64,000 nucleotides of DNA from Lichtheimia corymbifera B2541 (taxonomy: Eukaryota > Mucoromycota > Mucoromycetes > Mucorales > Lichtheimiaceae), in the NCBI GenBank assembly GCA_000697475.1, contig JNEU01000811.1, positions 60,594 through 124,593 on the forward strand. The letters run 5' to 3'. The notes under the pieces were generated by a model. It was not told the origin of the DNA and did not search any database. It was given only the letters and a program-made list of their open reading frames with translations. Made by a program: the position numbers and the translations under genes. Each line of letters starts with the position of its first letter. Positions within the stretch are counted from its first letter, which is position 1. This document shows positions 45,152-57,800 of this stretch, piece after piece.

Positions 45152-48100
45152 ACCAAGTCGAGGGGTTAGCTCTAACCGTCTCCTTCACGCGTTTGGGTCG
45201 TTTGAATGTTGAAAATAAAAAGTTGTGGTAAGTAGTCAACAAGAAAGAGTTGTGCAAAAGGTAGAGAGAAAAGAAAGAGGGAGACGATGGCTTGCTCTTG
45301 GAACTATATTTTATAACAGCGCAAGAAAACGTACCGTTCTTGGACACTCCTCCTCCTGTTCCTTGCAACACCCACGCACTCACACCGCACTGTCGATCCC
45401 TCTTTTGGTTATGGGTCTCAATTATGGAGTCGAACTTTATGTTGACATGCTGTGCACAGAAACGGCAGTGCAAATGTTGGACAGCATAAGCACTTGTTTG
45501 TGTCTCGTCGCTATTGTTCTTTTGCTCAACTTCATACGTAAACATAAAATTCGCTATAAAGGACATAGGATCCGAATTGTTTGCATTTGTGCGTGCTGCC
45601 AAGCTATTGTTATTATTGGCGCTGAAGGTAGCTTACAATAATATGGCTCTGCGTCGACTTTGTGAGCGAGCTTTCAACTTGCTACGATAGCGATAGGGAC
45701 TAGCAACTGCAGGCTGTCAGATATGCTTTGTCGATTAAACAAACGACTCCTTAGAGCTGCCTGTTTATTAAGCGAGCTCGTGGTGGTTGATTTACGTTTT
45801 GACGTCTCTCAGGGTCTTTTTGTGCAAGAGGTGCGGTGGGTGCAAGAATGGAAAGAGAGGCGAAATAATAGATGAGAAGAAAAAATCCAGTGATGTATTA
45901 TGTGTGGCGACCCAAAAGAAAATTTTTTTGTTTCTTTTGCCCATGGTGTGTTGCTTTATCTTGATATGTGAAGGATGGAACACTATTAGTGTGTATTGTT
46001 TGAATGGGTCATTGTTACTCGAATTACTAAAGACGTGGGATATCCGCTATGCTCAAGCGTGGTGCATGTTTTGTGCGTGTGACAGAATATTGAATCAAGG
46101 TCCCATCGCGAACCGCCTCCTTGGTCCTTTTTTTCTTTCTCTTTTCCCCTCTCTCTCTCTTTCTCAAGATGGGCATAGGCTCTTGTGTGAGTAAGAGAGT
46201 GTGTGCTGATTATCGCTGGATATTAAGCGATGCATCCTTAGAGATATGTATGGAAATAGAGCGGAGCCCGGCTACCTGGAACCATGTCGAATGAACGTGC
46301 AAGAGCAATATAGGATGCGTGCAAGCTGCATCTGCCTGTTGCCTTTTTGGCCAATTGAGCGAAAGCAAATTGCAAACACATATTCACAAACTCTTTTGCC
46401 CCAAGAACACTGTAGCCATATCCATCACTGCATTATCACACACATGTACAAGTTTACTTGCTCTCCCAACAACTACAACCCTACTTTTTTCATCTCAGGG
46501 CGGCTAACATGCTGTGTGTTAAGCTCTCATCCATCATCCCTTATATCTCCTCGCCAACACCCTATTCCTGTCTACCATACATGTAGCACTCAACTCCTCT
46601 CGAATTACGGATACCTCAGGACACACACACTCAAAAGTGATAGGGGTATTAGCCATGGGATCATTTGACACTCACCATCACCATCACCAGCAAACACAGC
46701 TTATTTAGGTTAAGGATAATTGAATAGGATGGAGGTATGGATGGCCAATGATTGATCTGGATTCATCCCCCGTTATCTCATGTCAAGCCATAACCCAATT
46801 TCCCAATACTTTAGTTGTTGGGGCAAGTTGCTGACGCCATATCGCCGCCGCCGCTGCTGGTGCTGTATTTGTCACTGATGTGTCATTACTAAACAACAAT
46901 AATGATTGAACGTACCATGTCGGAAGCATGCTGTGCTACGCAATAAAGCAACGATCGGCGGAATATCCTTGTGGAAACCATGCGCACATCATGCTTTTGA
47001 GTAAAACTCAACCCTCAATGATAAATTAGCAACAAGCGCGCGATAAAAAAAGCTTATCACTTATAATGTTGAAGGTTGTAAAGATGCTGATCCTTGCTGT
47101 TGCTATGTCATGCATTCGTTTCTGGTTACAAAAAATGAGCTGTTTGATAAATTGCTTTCTTGGTATGTATACAAGAAATAAAAATGTCATCTAGATGATG
47201 TGTGTGTGGGTGCATGAACGATGTTGAATATATTGACGAGTGTGTATGCTTGCGGTGTAACTTGCCCCGGTGCATGTGTATTGGGTCCAGAATGCTGGAT
47301 AGCTCCTCTTTGTACCACATACAAGGTACACTTGAAAAGCGCCTGTCAGGGACGTGGATTTACCGATCCTTAACTCAATCCACAACGTACATACATACAT
47401 CACCCTCAACCCCCCAACCCTGGTCGCTTACGTTGATTGCGCCATTGATTCCTTTTCTGTCAAGTTCAGGCTTAGTTGAATAACCTGGACTTGTTTCTAC
47501 AACCCCCCAGTTGATGGCATAATAGTACACAATGTATACCACATCTTCGGGTCTCCTGGATGACGATGCATAAACGTGGTTTCTGTTACTTCATAGCCAC
47601 GTTATTCTCTTTCTTATCTCCCCGCTCATTCTCCTTGTATATATACCATAAGCGATACCTGAGGTGATATCATCATCACCTCCTTTAACCGCATTTGGCC
47701 AACATTTGATAACTCATGCTTATTGTATTATACTTCATATCAGCCACACAAGCAAATGATTGCATTCTTATTTAAATTTAATTGGCATGTTGACATTGAT
47801 ATGGCTGGGTGGGGGTTTTTACATTGGCGACACTATAGTACCGGTGATTTCTATTTAATGCCGCTCGTCGCGTACTACTTTGGAGTGTTGTGATGAATAA
47901 TATGAATAGCAGCATATCTCCAAATTGGGTTCGCTGGTACTATGCACCGCATGGATCGCATTATGGATTTTCCGGAATGGAACAAAGAGAAACAATGGCC
48001 ATTGTAATATGAAAGTTGGCTTTCTTCCTTGCCGATGCTGGGCGGTTGTTGATCATGATTAGGTCACATGTCCCAACTTTCCCAGGTACTCCACATTTGA

Positions 48101-48239
48101 CTCATTCATATCGGTGTACAGTATATCCGATGCATCTCGCCTTGTCATCATCCATTTGCCACAACTCTAGGCACAACGTAAGCATAAACGAAAAGCTCTT
48201 CTTTCTCCTTCTCTTATTCCTCTTGACATTAGCTTTCCC
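45152..48239. other. Intergenic, 3.1 kb, no gene supported
   Basis: Several ORFs of 60-155 codons exist on both strands (for example 45,135-45,602 minus and 45,787-46,194 plus), but none has a recognisable domain, paired splice signals or sensible composition. Landmarks: CT-rich leader-like tracts at 46,135-46,165 and before 48,240, a CA microsatellite at 46,620, and an acataca repeat at 47,388-47,400. Confidence 0.4.
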
Positions 48240-49968
48240 ATGTTCCATTCATTCCGCTCCGCATCTGCACTAGCCGCACGCGCCACCATGGTAAGTAGAC
48301 TTGAGGTGGTTGTCATTGAATGGGGGGTGGAGGAGGTTGGTTCTCTATTGCCATTGTTGCTCATGGGTCTCTCTTTTTGTACCGTTAGGTTGCGCGTGTC
48401 CCTGTTCAGCAGCAGCAAAAACGTTTCCTCAACATCCATGAATATCTCTCAGTGGATCTCTTGCGTAAATATGGTGTTAACGCGCCTCGTGGTCAAGTTG
48501 CAAAGACTCCTGAAGAAGTCCTTGATATCGCAAAGCGCCTTGGTATGTTGAAGCAAGATAATACGGCATTTATCAGCTGCTGATAATGGTGGTATGCTGT
48601 TAGGATCTGATGATTTGGTAATCAAGGCACAAGTATTGGCTGGTGGTCGTGGCAAGGGTACATTTGACAATGGCTTTAAAGGGGGCGTCAAGACCTTCTC
48701 GACGTAAGACAATGAAAGTGCATCTTATGGTGGTGATCTTTTATCCTGATATAACATCATTGTAGTCCTGAGGAAGGCAAAGCATTGGCTGAAAAGATGT
48801 TGGGTCACAGGCTCATCACCAAGCAAACTGGAGCTGCTGGCAAGCCATGTAATGCCGTTTACATTTGTGAACGCAAATACGCACGTAACGAGTACTATTT
48901 TGCCATTCTGATGGATCGCAAGGCTGCTGGTCCCGTGATTGTCGCTTCTTCCGAAGGTGGTGTTGATATTGAAACAGTGGCCAAAGAGAACCCAGATGCC
49001 ATCATCACGCTCAATGTGGATATCAAGAAAGGATTGACCCAAGATCAAGCCAAGGATCTGGCCACTCGTCTAGGATTTAGTTCTGTGGCTATTGACAGTG
49101 CAGCTGAGACTTTTCTCAACCTGTACAAGTTGTTTATCGAGAAGGATGCGACTCAAGCGGAGATAAATCCACTTGTCGAGGACTCTGAGCATCAAGGTAA
49201 ATGCGTGTGGATCGTAAATGTGTATTTAAAGGATGATGAATTACTGACATGATCACTTTTTAGTTTTGTGCATGGATGCCAAGCTCAACTTTGACGATAA
49301 TGCCGAGTTTAGACAACAAGATATCTTTGCCCTTCGAGATTTCAGTCAAGAGGATTCGCGTGAAACTGCTGCTGCCAAGTACCACCTTAACTACATTGGC
49401 TTGGATGGACATATTGGTTGCTTGGGTAAGTGATGAAAGCTACATATACAAGGGATCTTTATTTTGACATGTGAATGGTAGTCAACGGTGCTGGTCTTGC
49501 TATGGCAACTATGGATATCATTCAATTACACGGTGGTAAACCTGCCAACTTTTTGGATGTCGGTGGAGCTGCTACACCTGAGACGGTCAAGGCTGCATTT
49601 GAAATCATCACATCCGATCCCCAGGTGACATCTGCCTTTGTCAACATTTTTGGTGGTATTATGCGCTGTGACATTATCGCCCAAGGCATTATTGCTGCTG
49701 CCAAAGAACTCGACATGAAGATTCCACTTGTGGTGCGATTACAGGGTACTAAGGTTGAGGAGGCTAAAAAATTGGTATGTTGCAAAAGAGGAGGAGGGGA
49801 AGAAACAAAGAGCGGTTCATTGATGTTTCTTCATCATGATAGATTGCCGATTCAGGTCTCAAGATTTACGCTAACGACGACCTTGATGCTGCTGCCAAGA
49901 AAGTGGTCAAGTTTTCTGATATTGTCAAGACTGCCAAGGAAGCAGATATCAACGTCACCTTCCAATAA
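48240..49968 (+). CDS. Succinyl-CoA ligase beta subunit, mitochondrial
   Basis: Seven exons: 48240-48290, 48389-48542, 48604-48703, 48766-49196, 49264-49425, 49482-49774 and 49843-49968, giving 438 residues. The start [20 protein letters not shown] is a typical mitochondrial presequence; the mature part begins near [14 protein letters not shown]-grasp motifs are clear: [16 protein letters not shown] binds nucleotide, and [20 protein letters not shown] carries metal-site residues. The C-terminal ligase domain has [20 protein letters not shown] and [17 protein letters not shown]. The enzyme converts succinyl-CoA to succinate with ATP or GTP formation in the TCA cycle, together with an alpha subunit not in this window. 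Nucleotide preference cannot be read by eye. The first exon encodes only the presequence. Confidence 0.95.
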
Positions 49969-50469
49969 GGACTTGTTAATATAGTCACGTCATGGATATA
50001 TAGCTTTTATAGTAAAAGATGGATGGATTTATTGGATGAATGAGTGAAAACCTGATTTGGGGATGCAAACTTGGAGCTACACGTGATCATGTGACCCACC
50101 CTCTAGTAGAAAGCAATGCCGGCCACACCCAATTTCCCTTTTTTTCCTTGGGGGTTTCCCTCCCTGCCGTCGGATCCTTTGTACATGCTGCTCGTCGCTA
50201 CTATCACAGAGGGAACAACAAACGGTTCCCTTCCCAAAGTATCGGCGATACAAATAACGTGCTGATGATTCTCGACCAGCCACAGCAGCAGGCACACCAT
50301 ACGTTTCGTTCCTTTGGACTTTTTCGCTCGGGTGTTCCAGAAGATATCGGCAGAACAACCTGAGAGGCGCGACCTTGAATCGCGGTGGTGGTGATAGTGC
50401 TTGTTGAAAGGAGAAAGAAAAAGGTGTCAGTATACCCGGGGTGGACGATTGACCCTACGATCGCGTACC
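49969..50469. other. Intergenic or 3' part of the next minus-strand gene
   Basis: A minus-strand frame at 50,204-50,485 (ending WEGNRLLFPL) could be a terminal exon of the next gene if the gtaagg at 50,473 is a splice donor. Otherwise this is 3' flank. Not decided. Confidence 0.35.
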
Positions 50470-50815
50470 TTACTTGGCGATCCATTGCACCAATGCAATT
50501 GGAGAAACACGGCCATGGAATCCCAAGATTGAGGCATCATCGGTAGAGAGAAGTGAAAACAACAAAGACGCATATCGACTTTGCTTCTCTGGTGTGCGAT
50601 AATAAGGCGCGTGGATACCATCCTTTGTCAGCACACGACAAAAACAAAATATGGGCCGTGGCGGTCTGTACGTGATATGGATGTAAGTAGCTACCTGGTG
50701 GTGGATCATGTTGATATGCTTGAGCTAACAATCATATATTAGTTAACTATACTCCTGTGGATATTACCTGTTGTCTGCTGGTTTCCCTGGCGACGCAGAA
50801 TTCTGGTGGACTACC
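50470..50815 (-). CDS. Hypothetical protein, partly resolved
   Basis: The last block (50724-50470, minus) begins at a clean 3' splice border (attgttag|CTC) and reads QAYQHDPPPGSYLHPYHVQT, then ILFCRVLTKDGIHAPYYRTP and GFHGRVSPIALVQWIAK before a TAA. An upstream block from an ATG near 50,815 (MVVHQNSASPGKPADN) has a good donor (AACAG|gtaata), but its phase does not fit the second block, so the true start is open. No family recognised. It may also splice onward at AA|gtaagg instead of stopping. Confidence 0.4.
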
Positions 50816-52972
50816 ATAAAATCACCCATATATCTTTTTTTCCCTTTTGTTCTTTTCGCTGCTGTTGGGTGCTCATTATGATGGGAAGGGGAGCAGGTCT
50901 TGTCACCGTAGTATCGCTTGGCTCTCACATCAATAAATTGTCTTCGGATCTTTTATTTCTTTTCTGAAATCCCTGGATACGCATGTTCTACATACTGTGA
51001 TGAAGGCATACCAACGATTCTTTTATTCTATAGATAGCGCAGGTTGTGAGCTCACTAGAGGGTAGTGGCTCTTATGCACCTATTTGACGCGAGTCCGTCG
51101 TCTAGTGCAACATCATCACCTGAGGTCTTTGATACATGTATGAATTTCCATTCTTGCTTTGGCTTTATTACATCCATCTACGTTGGCTCCTCCTTTTCTA
51201 CAACTGAGACGGACGATCCCTGTCCTTGATGATAAATGTGCCATCACATGAGTGTAACCTGAATATTGATGTTTACACGATCAACAAGCGTACCTTGGTC
51301 AACAACCAATAAACGGGCATGCAGACCTCAGCCAATAAAACTACAGATTCATTTCAATAGGACATTCCACTTGTGCCAGACAGCAACAGCGGATAACCAT
51401 CGCAGGAATGCGCAATGCCGTTGATCACTCTTCTCTCTTATTGATCCATGATCTCTGACTACCATAGCAACATATCCAGGTCTTATTCAATAGTGCCAAT
51501 TTCTGTTTTCAAAAGCGTAACATCGAATAAAGTGGTGAAATAAAGCCATTGCATAGGCAACAAGATGTGTGGTACCCAAAGAGTTGAGATCCTTTGTGCA
51601 GCAATGAATCGGTAACCTATACCAGTTTCGGAACGGAGCAAAACAAAGCGAATGAAAACGTCATCCTTTTTGAGCAACCATGAATTTGGGGGGAGGGGAA
51701 CATGCTCGTATCGCAGCTTTTTGTGAGAGGGAGGACAAAGAAGGCGTTCTCGGGAATAAAAGCAACAATGACAGTAAACATGAGCCCCAGGTCAACGATG
51801 GTGCTTGTGTGTGTGTGAATGGAATCGAAACAATTATGGATGCCACAATCAATAACAACAACGGCCGGCTACACAAAAAAAGTCTTGAGATTAAAGGCAC
51901 ACCACACACGCACATGTATGCATTTGTCAACTACAAGTATCGGATCTCCAGGTCCCTGCGGCACCGCATTGTATATATATATATATACATGGATAATGTG
52001 TGTGTGCGCTCTTCTTTTACTTGCACCATGCATAAGATCCGAAACAACAAAAAAAATCAGATCATACATCACAGCGATTGGATTCACCTCCCCCATAATT
52101 TAAAATTGACATACATTTACACTTTGAATGCAAAAAGCGTAAATTGATATGCGGGATAGTCACAGGTGTTGTTGTTGTTATTGTGTAGCAAGATGAAGAT
52201 ACACACCACAACATCACACACCCCATGATGCTTTGTACAACATCGAGTGGGATGAGCACAAGGGCAGAAGCATGGAGAATGATGTGCCCTGCGCCCCGAG
52301 AGACAAGATAATACGATACATGATCCGCACCAATGGTATGAGCATATCCTTGAGTTGGCGATAGCGAAGGGTAAATGGGAAAAACTTGTTATCATATTAC
52401 TTGTATGCAACAAGTGAGGATTATGGTATAATGATGAACCCTCCTTTCTATACCCATTTTTTAATTCATCATGTATGTAAGAGATGGCTTGCCCCGAGAA
52501 GGATGATGATGATGATGATGCATGCATATGTGTGTGTGTGTCTCTCTTACACACCATGGTCGCCCTACTTCTGATAGATCAAGTTACACAAAGCATGGAA
52601 AAAAAGATCAGAACAAATGCAATTTCAAACACTTGAAACCTTTTCTCAGCTTGGGGGGAAGGGAGCACAGTTACACAAAAGGAAACAAGCAAATGGGTTT
52701 GCCATCTTTTTATATAAGCAAGAGACTATTATAAACTACCAAATGGAAATAAAAGGGCGAAAATAAACAATGGGCGATGACAGCGGGAAATAAGGTGATT
52801 GGGGGAGAAAGAGAAAAAAGAGGAAGGGAGGGAGAGAAAGAAAGAGAAAAAGGACAGCTTGTGTGGCCGGCTGATGTTCCGAACCTGACGTTGCAGTATT
52901 TTTTATCGTCCGTGTATGTACAACAAGAGAGAGAGAGTGAGGAAACAAAGAAAGAGGATTAACGAAACTTTT
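50816..52972. other. Intergenic, 2.2 kb, no gene seen
   Basis: AT-rich with microsatellites (TA run 51,973-51,989, ATG/GAT run 52,500-52,522, GT run 52,530-52,541). ORFs are low-complexity. The purine-rich stretch at 52,800-52,855 is probably homeobox 3' flank. Confidence 0.45.
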
Positions 52973-54182
52973 TTATAGCCAAGGTCGCCAGCTTTGTCGA
53001 CGGGTATTGTCCTCTTCGACCACGACACGCCGCCTTTTAGCTGCTTGTTGCTGTTGTTCTTCATATTCTTGGTCACAGCGTTGCACATAATCAGCAGCCA
53101 TGGCAAGAATTTCAAGCGGTGCCATGTCGGGTGACAAAGTTGGATATGGGGATGTAGGCGTAGAGACATTGGATGAGGACGAAGAGGATGTGCTGGAGTA
53201 GGAATCATAAGGATCGGCAGTAGAGGATGATACTGGAGGAGGAGGATGTTGATGATAACCATTGTTTGATGGCTGTAATGGTGGAGGAGGTGCAAGTTCA
53301 TCCGCAGTGGGTGGCCAACGACGTTGTGTATCATAATAAAAGTAATAACGATCACCATTGTTACCAGGATTGGTGGTTGTTTGGTGATGTTGCTGTATCA
53401 TCATTTCTTCATGCCATCGTTGTTGCTGTTGTTGTTGCTTTTGAATCAAGAGCTGTTGGTTACGTTGTTGTTCTTGTTGTCGAACACGATTATATTTTGC
53501 ACGACGATTTTGGAACCACACCTAAAGGGGGGAGAGGGAAAGGAGGGGTTAGATTAGAGTTGGGTTCCATGCAGGCAAAAAGCGGGTGGATCATATGATG
53601 CCCCATATGGCAAGCCGAAAAATTTTCAAACATTCATTTACCTGAACTTCTCGGTTTGTCATGTTGAGCTCGGCTGCCAACTTTTCTCGCAATTCATAAT
53701 TGGGTGTGTCGGTCTGCTCAAAGAGTTCAGACAATCGTTGGAATTGTTCTTGTGAGATCCGCTTTCGCTTGGGTTTACTGGGAGCTTTTGGATGATGCAA
53801 AAACAAAATATGAGCGCAATTAGAATTTAGTGCATTATGAAGCATTTAAACAACCCATCTACCCCCACTCGCAGCATCTTTGGGGGGACCAAAGGAGGCA
53901 AGAGAAAAAGATATATTTACCTTCATGAGACTTGATACGTAAGTTTTGACGCTTATTCGATTGGTCATCATCCTTCGAATCTTCAGCATTAAGCAAAGTA
54001 TCAATCTTGTTATTGGAGGATGCATTATCTTGAGATGTGGGTGATAGTGGTGACGATGATTTTTTTGTTGAGAGTGGGACTGCCTGATGATGTTGATGAT
54101 GATGATGATGTGGCATATCGGAAGAAGTGCTTATCACCGGGGGAGGAACAACAGCAGGAGCAGCAGCAGCAGTGGCCATCAT
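52973..54182 (-). CDS. Homeodomain transcription factor
   Basis: Exons 54182-53921, 53784-53642 and 53521-52973 on the minus strand, 317 residues from the ATGATG at 54182. The homeodomain spans exons 2 and 3: PKRKRISQEQFQRLSELFEQ, then LREKLAAELNMTNREVQ joined to VWFQNRRAKYNRVRQ. Helix 3 has the invariant W, F, N and R. There is no three-residue TALE insertion visible, so it is a typical 60-residue homeodomain. Flanks are low-complexity: Ala/Pro and poly-His before, long Gln runs and Pro/Ser after. A helix near the C-terminus (PLEILAMAADYVQRCDQEYE) and a basic stretch (AAKRRRVVVEE) follow. It is divergent from the histidine kinase gene and shares its 0.6 kb upstream region. Target genes unknown. 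Confidence 0.88.
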
Positions 54183-54250
54183 GATGATTTGATTCGTATA
54201 CAAAGATCAAGTATTGGTAGTGGTTGGTAGTCTTTTAATGTACTTTTGAA

Positions 54251-54291
<41 letters not shown>

Positions 54292-54798
54292 AGAGAAACA
54301 AAGCAAGAAAAAGGGGGAGGGAAAAAGAGAAAGAATGAGAGAGGTTAATAACTATCCGCCCCGGCTTTGATGCTCGGGCTACATTCCGACAGTTGACCTT
54401 AGAGACCATTTGCATATAAGGCAAGACTCACTATTTTCCACAACAGGAATGGTCGCCCGCCAAAACGTTGCAGAATCCAATATGAAACGTCCTTCTCAAG
54501 TTCTATTATCCACTCACTTTTTCTCTCTCTCTGACTTGCTCTTGTTGTTCGCACACACACACGCACTACAGCAATCAATTCTATTTAACTCCTCTTACTC
54601 TCTCTTTCTCTCTCTCTCTCACATTCCCTTTCTCTCACTCACGCGATACACCCACGCGGCCTCTTACTCTCCCTTTTTATTCTTTCTTTGTACTCATCGT
54701 CTGCATTACTGATCCCGTCAGCTTGTAAACACCATTGGAGTACATTGCTTGTATATATAACACTCGACTTGTTCTGAATCTTGACTCTGCATGGTGGC
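54183..54798. promoter_or_regulatory. Divergent promoter, homeobox / hybrid histidine kinase
   Basis: Shared 616 bp upstream region. It holds a GA microsatellite (54,257-54,288), CT-rich tracts (54,520-54,640) and a TATA box for the kinase (54,752-54,759). No gene is supported; the ORF at 54,410-54,712 is translated low-complexity. Confidence 0.6.
54752..54759 (+). promoter_or_regulatory. TATA box of the hybrid histidine kinase gene
   Basis: TATATATA starting 47 bp upstream of the ATG at 54799. A transcription start ~30 bp downstream would leave a leader of under 20 nt. Confidence 0.6.
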
Positions 54799-54802
54799 AT
54801 GA
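54791..54802 (+). promoter_or_regulatory. Minimal uORF overlapping the kinase start
   Basis: ATG GTG GCA TGA: a three-codon upstream ORF whose stop overlaps the main start codon (ATGA) at 54799. It would matter only if the transcript starts upstream of 54791. Confidence 0.45.
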
Positions 54803-57800
54803 AGCGTTCTTCTTTCACTCGCGACAACAATAACGATTCCAACAAGAAACTTTGTACTCGATCGCCTTGCCCTTCCACTTTGCACAGCAACGACAATACC
54901 ACTATGAGTGTACAAGTATTATCTATTATTCAAGATACCATCCATCATTTGGACAAAGGTCGCATCGATCAATGTCTCAGTAATAGACTTTCTGCCGAAG
55001 CCTTGGATGAACTGGATTCCAAAAGTGCAGAGATAGCAACGTCCCTGGAGGCTGCCCTGAAGAATATCGCACAACGACAGTTACAACTAGAGACTGAAAA
55101 TCTGCGTTATCGGATAGCAATTCAACAACAACATCAGCTGTTGCTAGGCCAACAACAATTGCAACATGCTGGCAATATGCCGATACCATCGACATCCTCG
55201 TCATCAGCACCCTCATCTTCATCAGCAACAGTCAGGAACATCAATCCATCCTCATCTTCAGCCACATCCTCATCCAGAGAAGAAGAAGACGATGTCCCAT
55301 TGCCAACTTCATCTTCGACACAAGGTGCTGCTGCCAGTAGTCGTACTTTGGAACGACATCGCCCTGATGACCTACACATGACTTCTGAAGAAGGAATTCC
55401 CACTATCCGCGAGACTTCATTGATCGAACGAATGCAAACCCCCGCTGAGCCCATTGTATCCTTGCCAACCAATCATCGCATTAGTAAGTGTTGTGTGTGT
55501 GCGCTTTATGATTAAGAAAGAAAGGATCACTTATATATATACATTATATAGCTACCGACAGACGTCAGATCCCTGCTCCTATGCCCACACCACCTTTTAC
55601 TGTTCCACCTGGTTCTACTGCTTTCCCCGTATTCTTTGGCAACGACAGCACCACTGCTGCTGCTGCTGCTGCTACTTCATTGATGCCTGCTTCTTCTTCT
55701 AACGACACTACCGCCGATAATGCCGCCGATAACATTGTATGTTCAAATTGCGTTATGCAAGCCGTCAAGGTCGCCTCTGCTATTTATGCTGGTGAATTGC
55801 ACCAACGTGTGACATGTAACCATGAAGGATGCATTTCATCATCATCATCATCATCTGGTGCTGCACTCTCTCCAAACGCTCCTATCAACACACTAAAGAA
55901 TGCTGTCAATGCCATGGCCAACCATTTACAAAGAGTGACGGATGAAGTTATGTATGTGGCTCATGAAACGGCTGTCAAGGGCAAACTCGGTGTCCAAGCA
56001 CGTTGCGATTCACAAATGCGTGGTGTATGGCGTGAAGTGGTTGTTGATATGAACAATATGACTCGGAACCATCTTGAACAAGTCCGTGATATTGCCGATG
56101 TTTCTACTGCTATTGCACGTGGTGATCTCAGCAAGACCATGACGGCTCCCGTTAAGGGTGAGACTCTTGTCCTCAAGAATACATTCAATACGATGGGTAT
56201 GTTGTAACAAAAAAGGCGTGGATGGTGACACACTAATAATAATCATCCCATTGTAATAGTGAATCAGCTGAACACTTTTGCATCCGAAGTATCACGCGTG
56301 GCCCATGAAGTTGGCACAGAGGGCAAACTGGGTGTCCAAGCTAAAGTCGCTGGTGCAGATGGCATTTGGAAAGAGCTTACTGATAACGTCAATACCATGG
56401 CCGACAATCTTACCAACCAAGTTCGTGACATTGCTCAAGTCTCCAAATCTGTGGCTCGAGGTGATCTTACCAAAAAGGTGACTGTGGAAGTTCGCGGTGA
56501 AATGCTTGACCTCAAAAATACAATCAATACGATGGTGGATCAGGTAACTTGTTTGTTCGTGTTTCGGATGGGAGTGACGTGTGGGTGTGTATGTGGGCGT
56601 TTATATATGCACATCATATGATTTGTTTGATCTGACATTAAGTTTTTGTTTATTTGTTGGGGTACACAAATATAGCTTTCGACATTTGCACTTGAAGTGA
56701 CCCGTGTATCGCTCGAAGTTGGTACCAAGGGTATTCTCGGTGGCCAAGCTGTTGTCAAGGATGTGGATGGTACCTGGAAAGACCTTACCGACAATGTCAA
56801 TTTGATGGCATGCAAGATTACCGACCAAGTCAGAGATATTGCTGTTGTGGCAAAAGCAGTAGCCAAGGGAGATCTCAGTAAAAAGGTGGTTGCCAATGCA
56901 CAAGGCGAAGTTCTAGAACTCAAAAACACAATGAATCGCATGGTAAGTTGTCGTATGTACACATGCATTCCCACACATGAGCTAATTAAAGATAATCACG
57001 CTAGGTTGATCAATTGACATTATTCTCTGCCGAAGTACGTCGTGTATCACTTGAAGTCGGTGTTGAAGGCAAACTTGGCGGTCAGGCTGTAGTCAAAGAT
57101 GTGGGAGGTGCTTGGAAGGATCTTACCGATAATGTGAATACTATGGCTGCGAATCTCACCACCCAAGTACGATCGATTGCTGAAGTCACCAAAGCAGTAG
57201 CCAAAGGCGATTTATCCAAAAAGATTGACGTGGAGACGCGAGGCGAGATTTTGGATTTGAAAAACACGGTCAACAACATGGTGGATCAGCTCAGGGTGTT
57301 TTCGACTGAGGTGACACGTGTTGCCAAAGAAGTCGGTACAGAAGGCAAGCTTGGTGGTCAAGCATTTGTGCCCAATGTCGATGGCACGTGGAAAGACCTG
57401 ACAGATAATGTGAATACCATGGCTACCAATCTCACTACCCAAGTACGATCTATTGCCGTCGTCACAAAAGCCGTTGCCAATGGTGATCTCAGCAAAAAGA
57501 TTCATGTGAACGTGAGCGGTGAAATATCGGATCTCAAGGACACAGTCAACAATATGGTGGATCAATTACGTGTATTTGCATCCGAAGTAACACGTGTGGC
57601 AAGAGAAGTTGGTACAGAAGGCAAACTTGGTGGTGAAGCCAATGTCCCTAGTGTCAGTGGCACGTGGAAAGATCTTACCGACAATGTCAATACCATGGCA
57701 GCAAATTTGACAACCCAAGTGCGATCAATTGCTCAAGTAACAAAAGCTGTGGCCAAGGGTGATCTTAGCAAAAAGATTGACGTTGAGACACAAGGCGAGA

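Noticed and set aside
45135..45641. Coding ORFs on both strands upstream of the AT-hook gene
   Set aside because: Both strands are open over the same stretch, with no domain, no splice support and biased composition.
54408..54415. ATGCAAAT octamer upstream of the homeobox gene
   Set aside because: A single 8-mer in AT-rich sequence with no second site; chance cannot be excluded.
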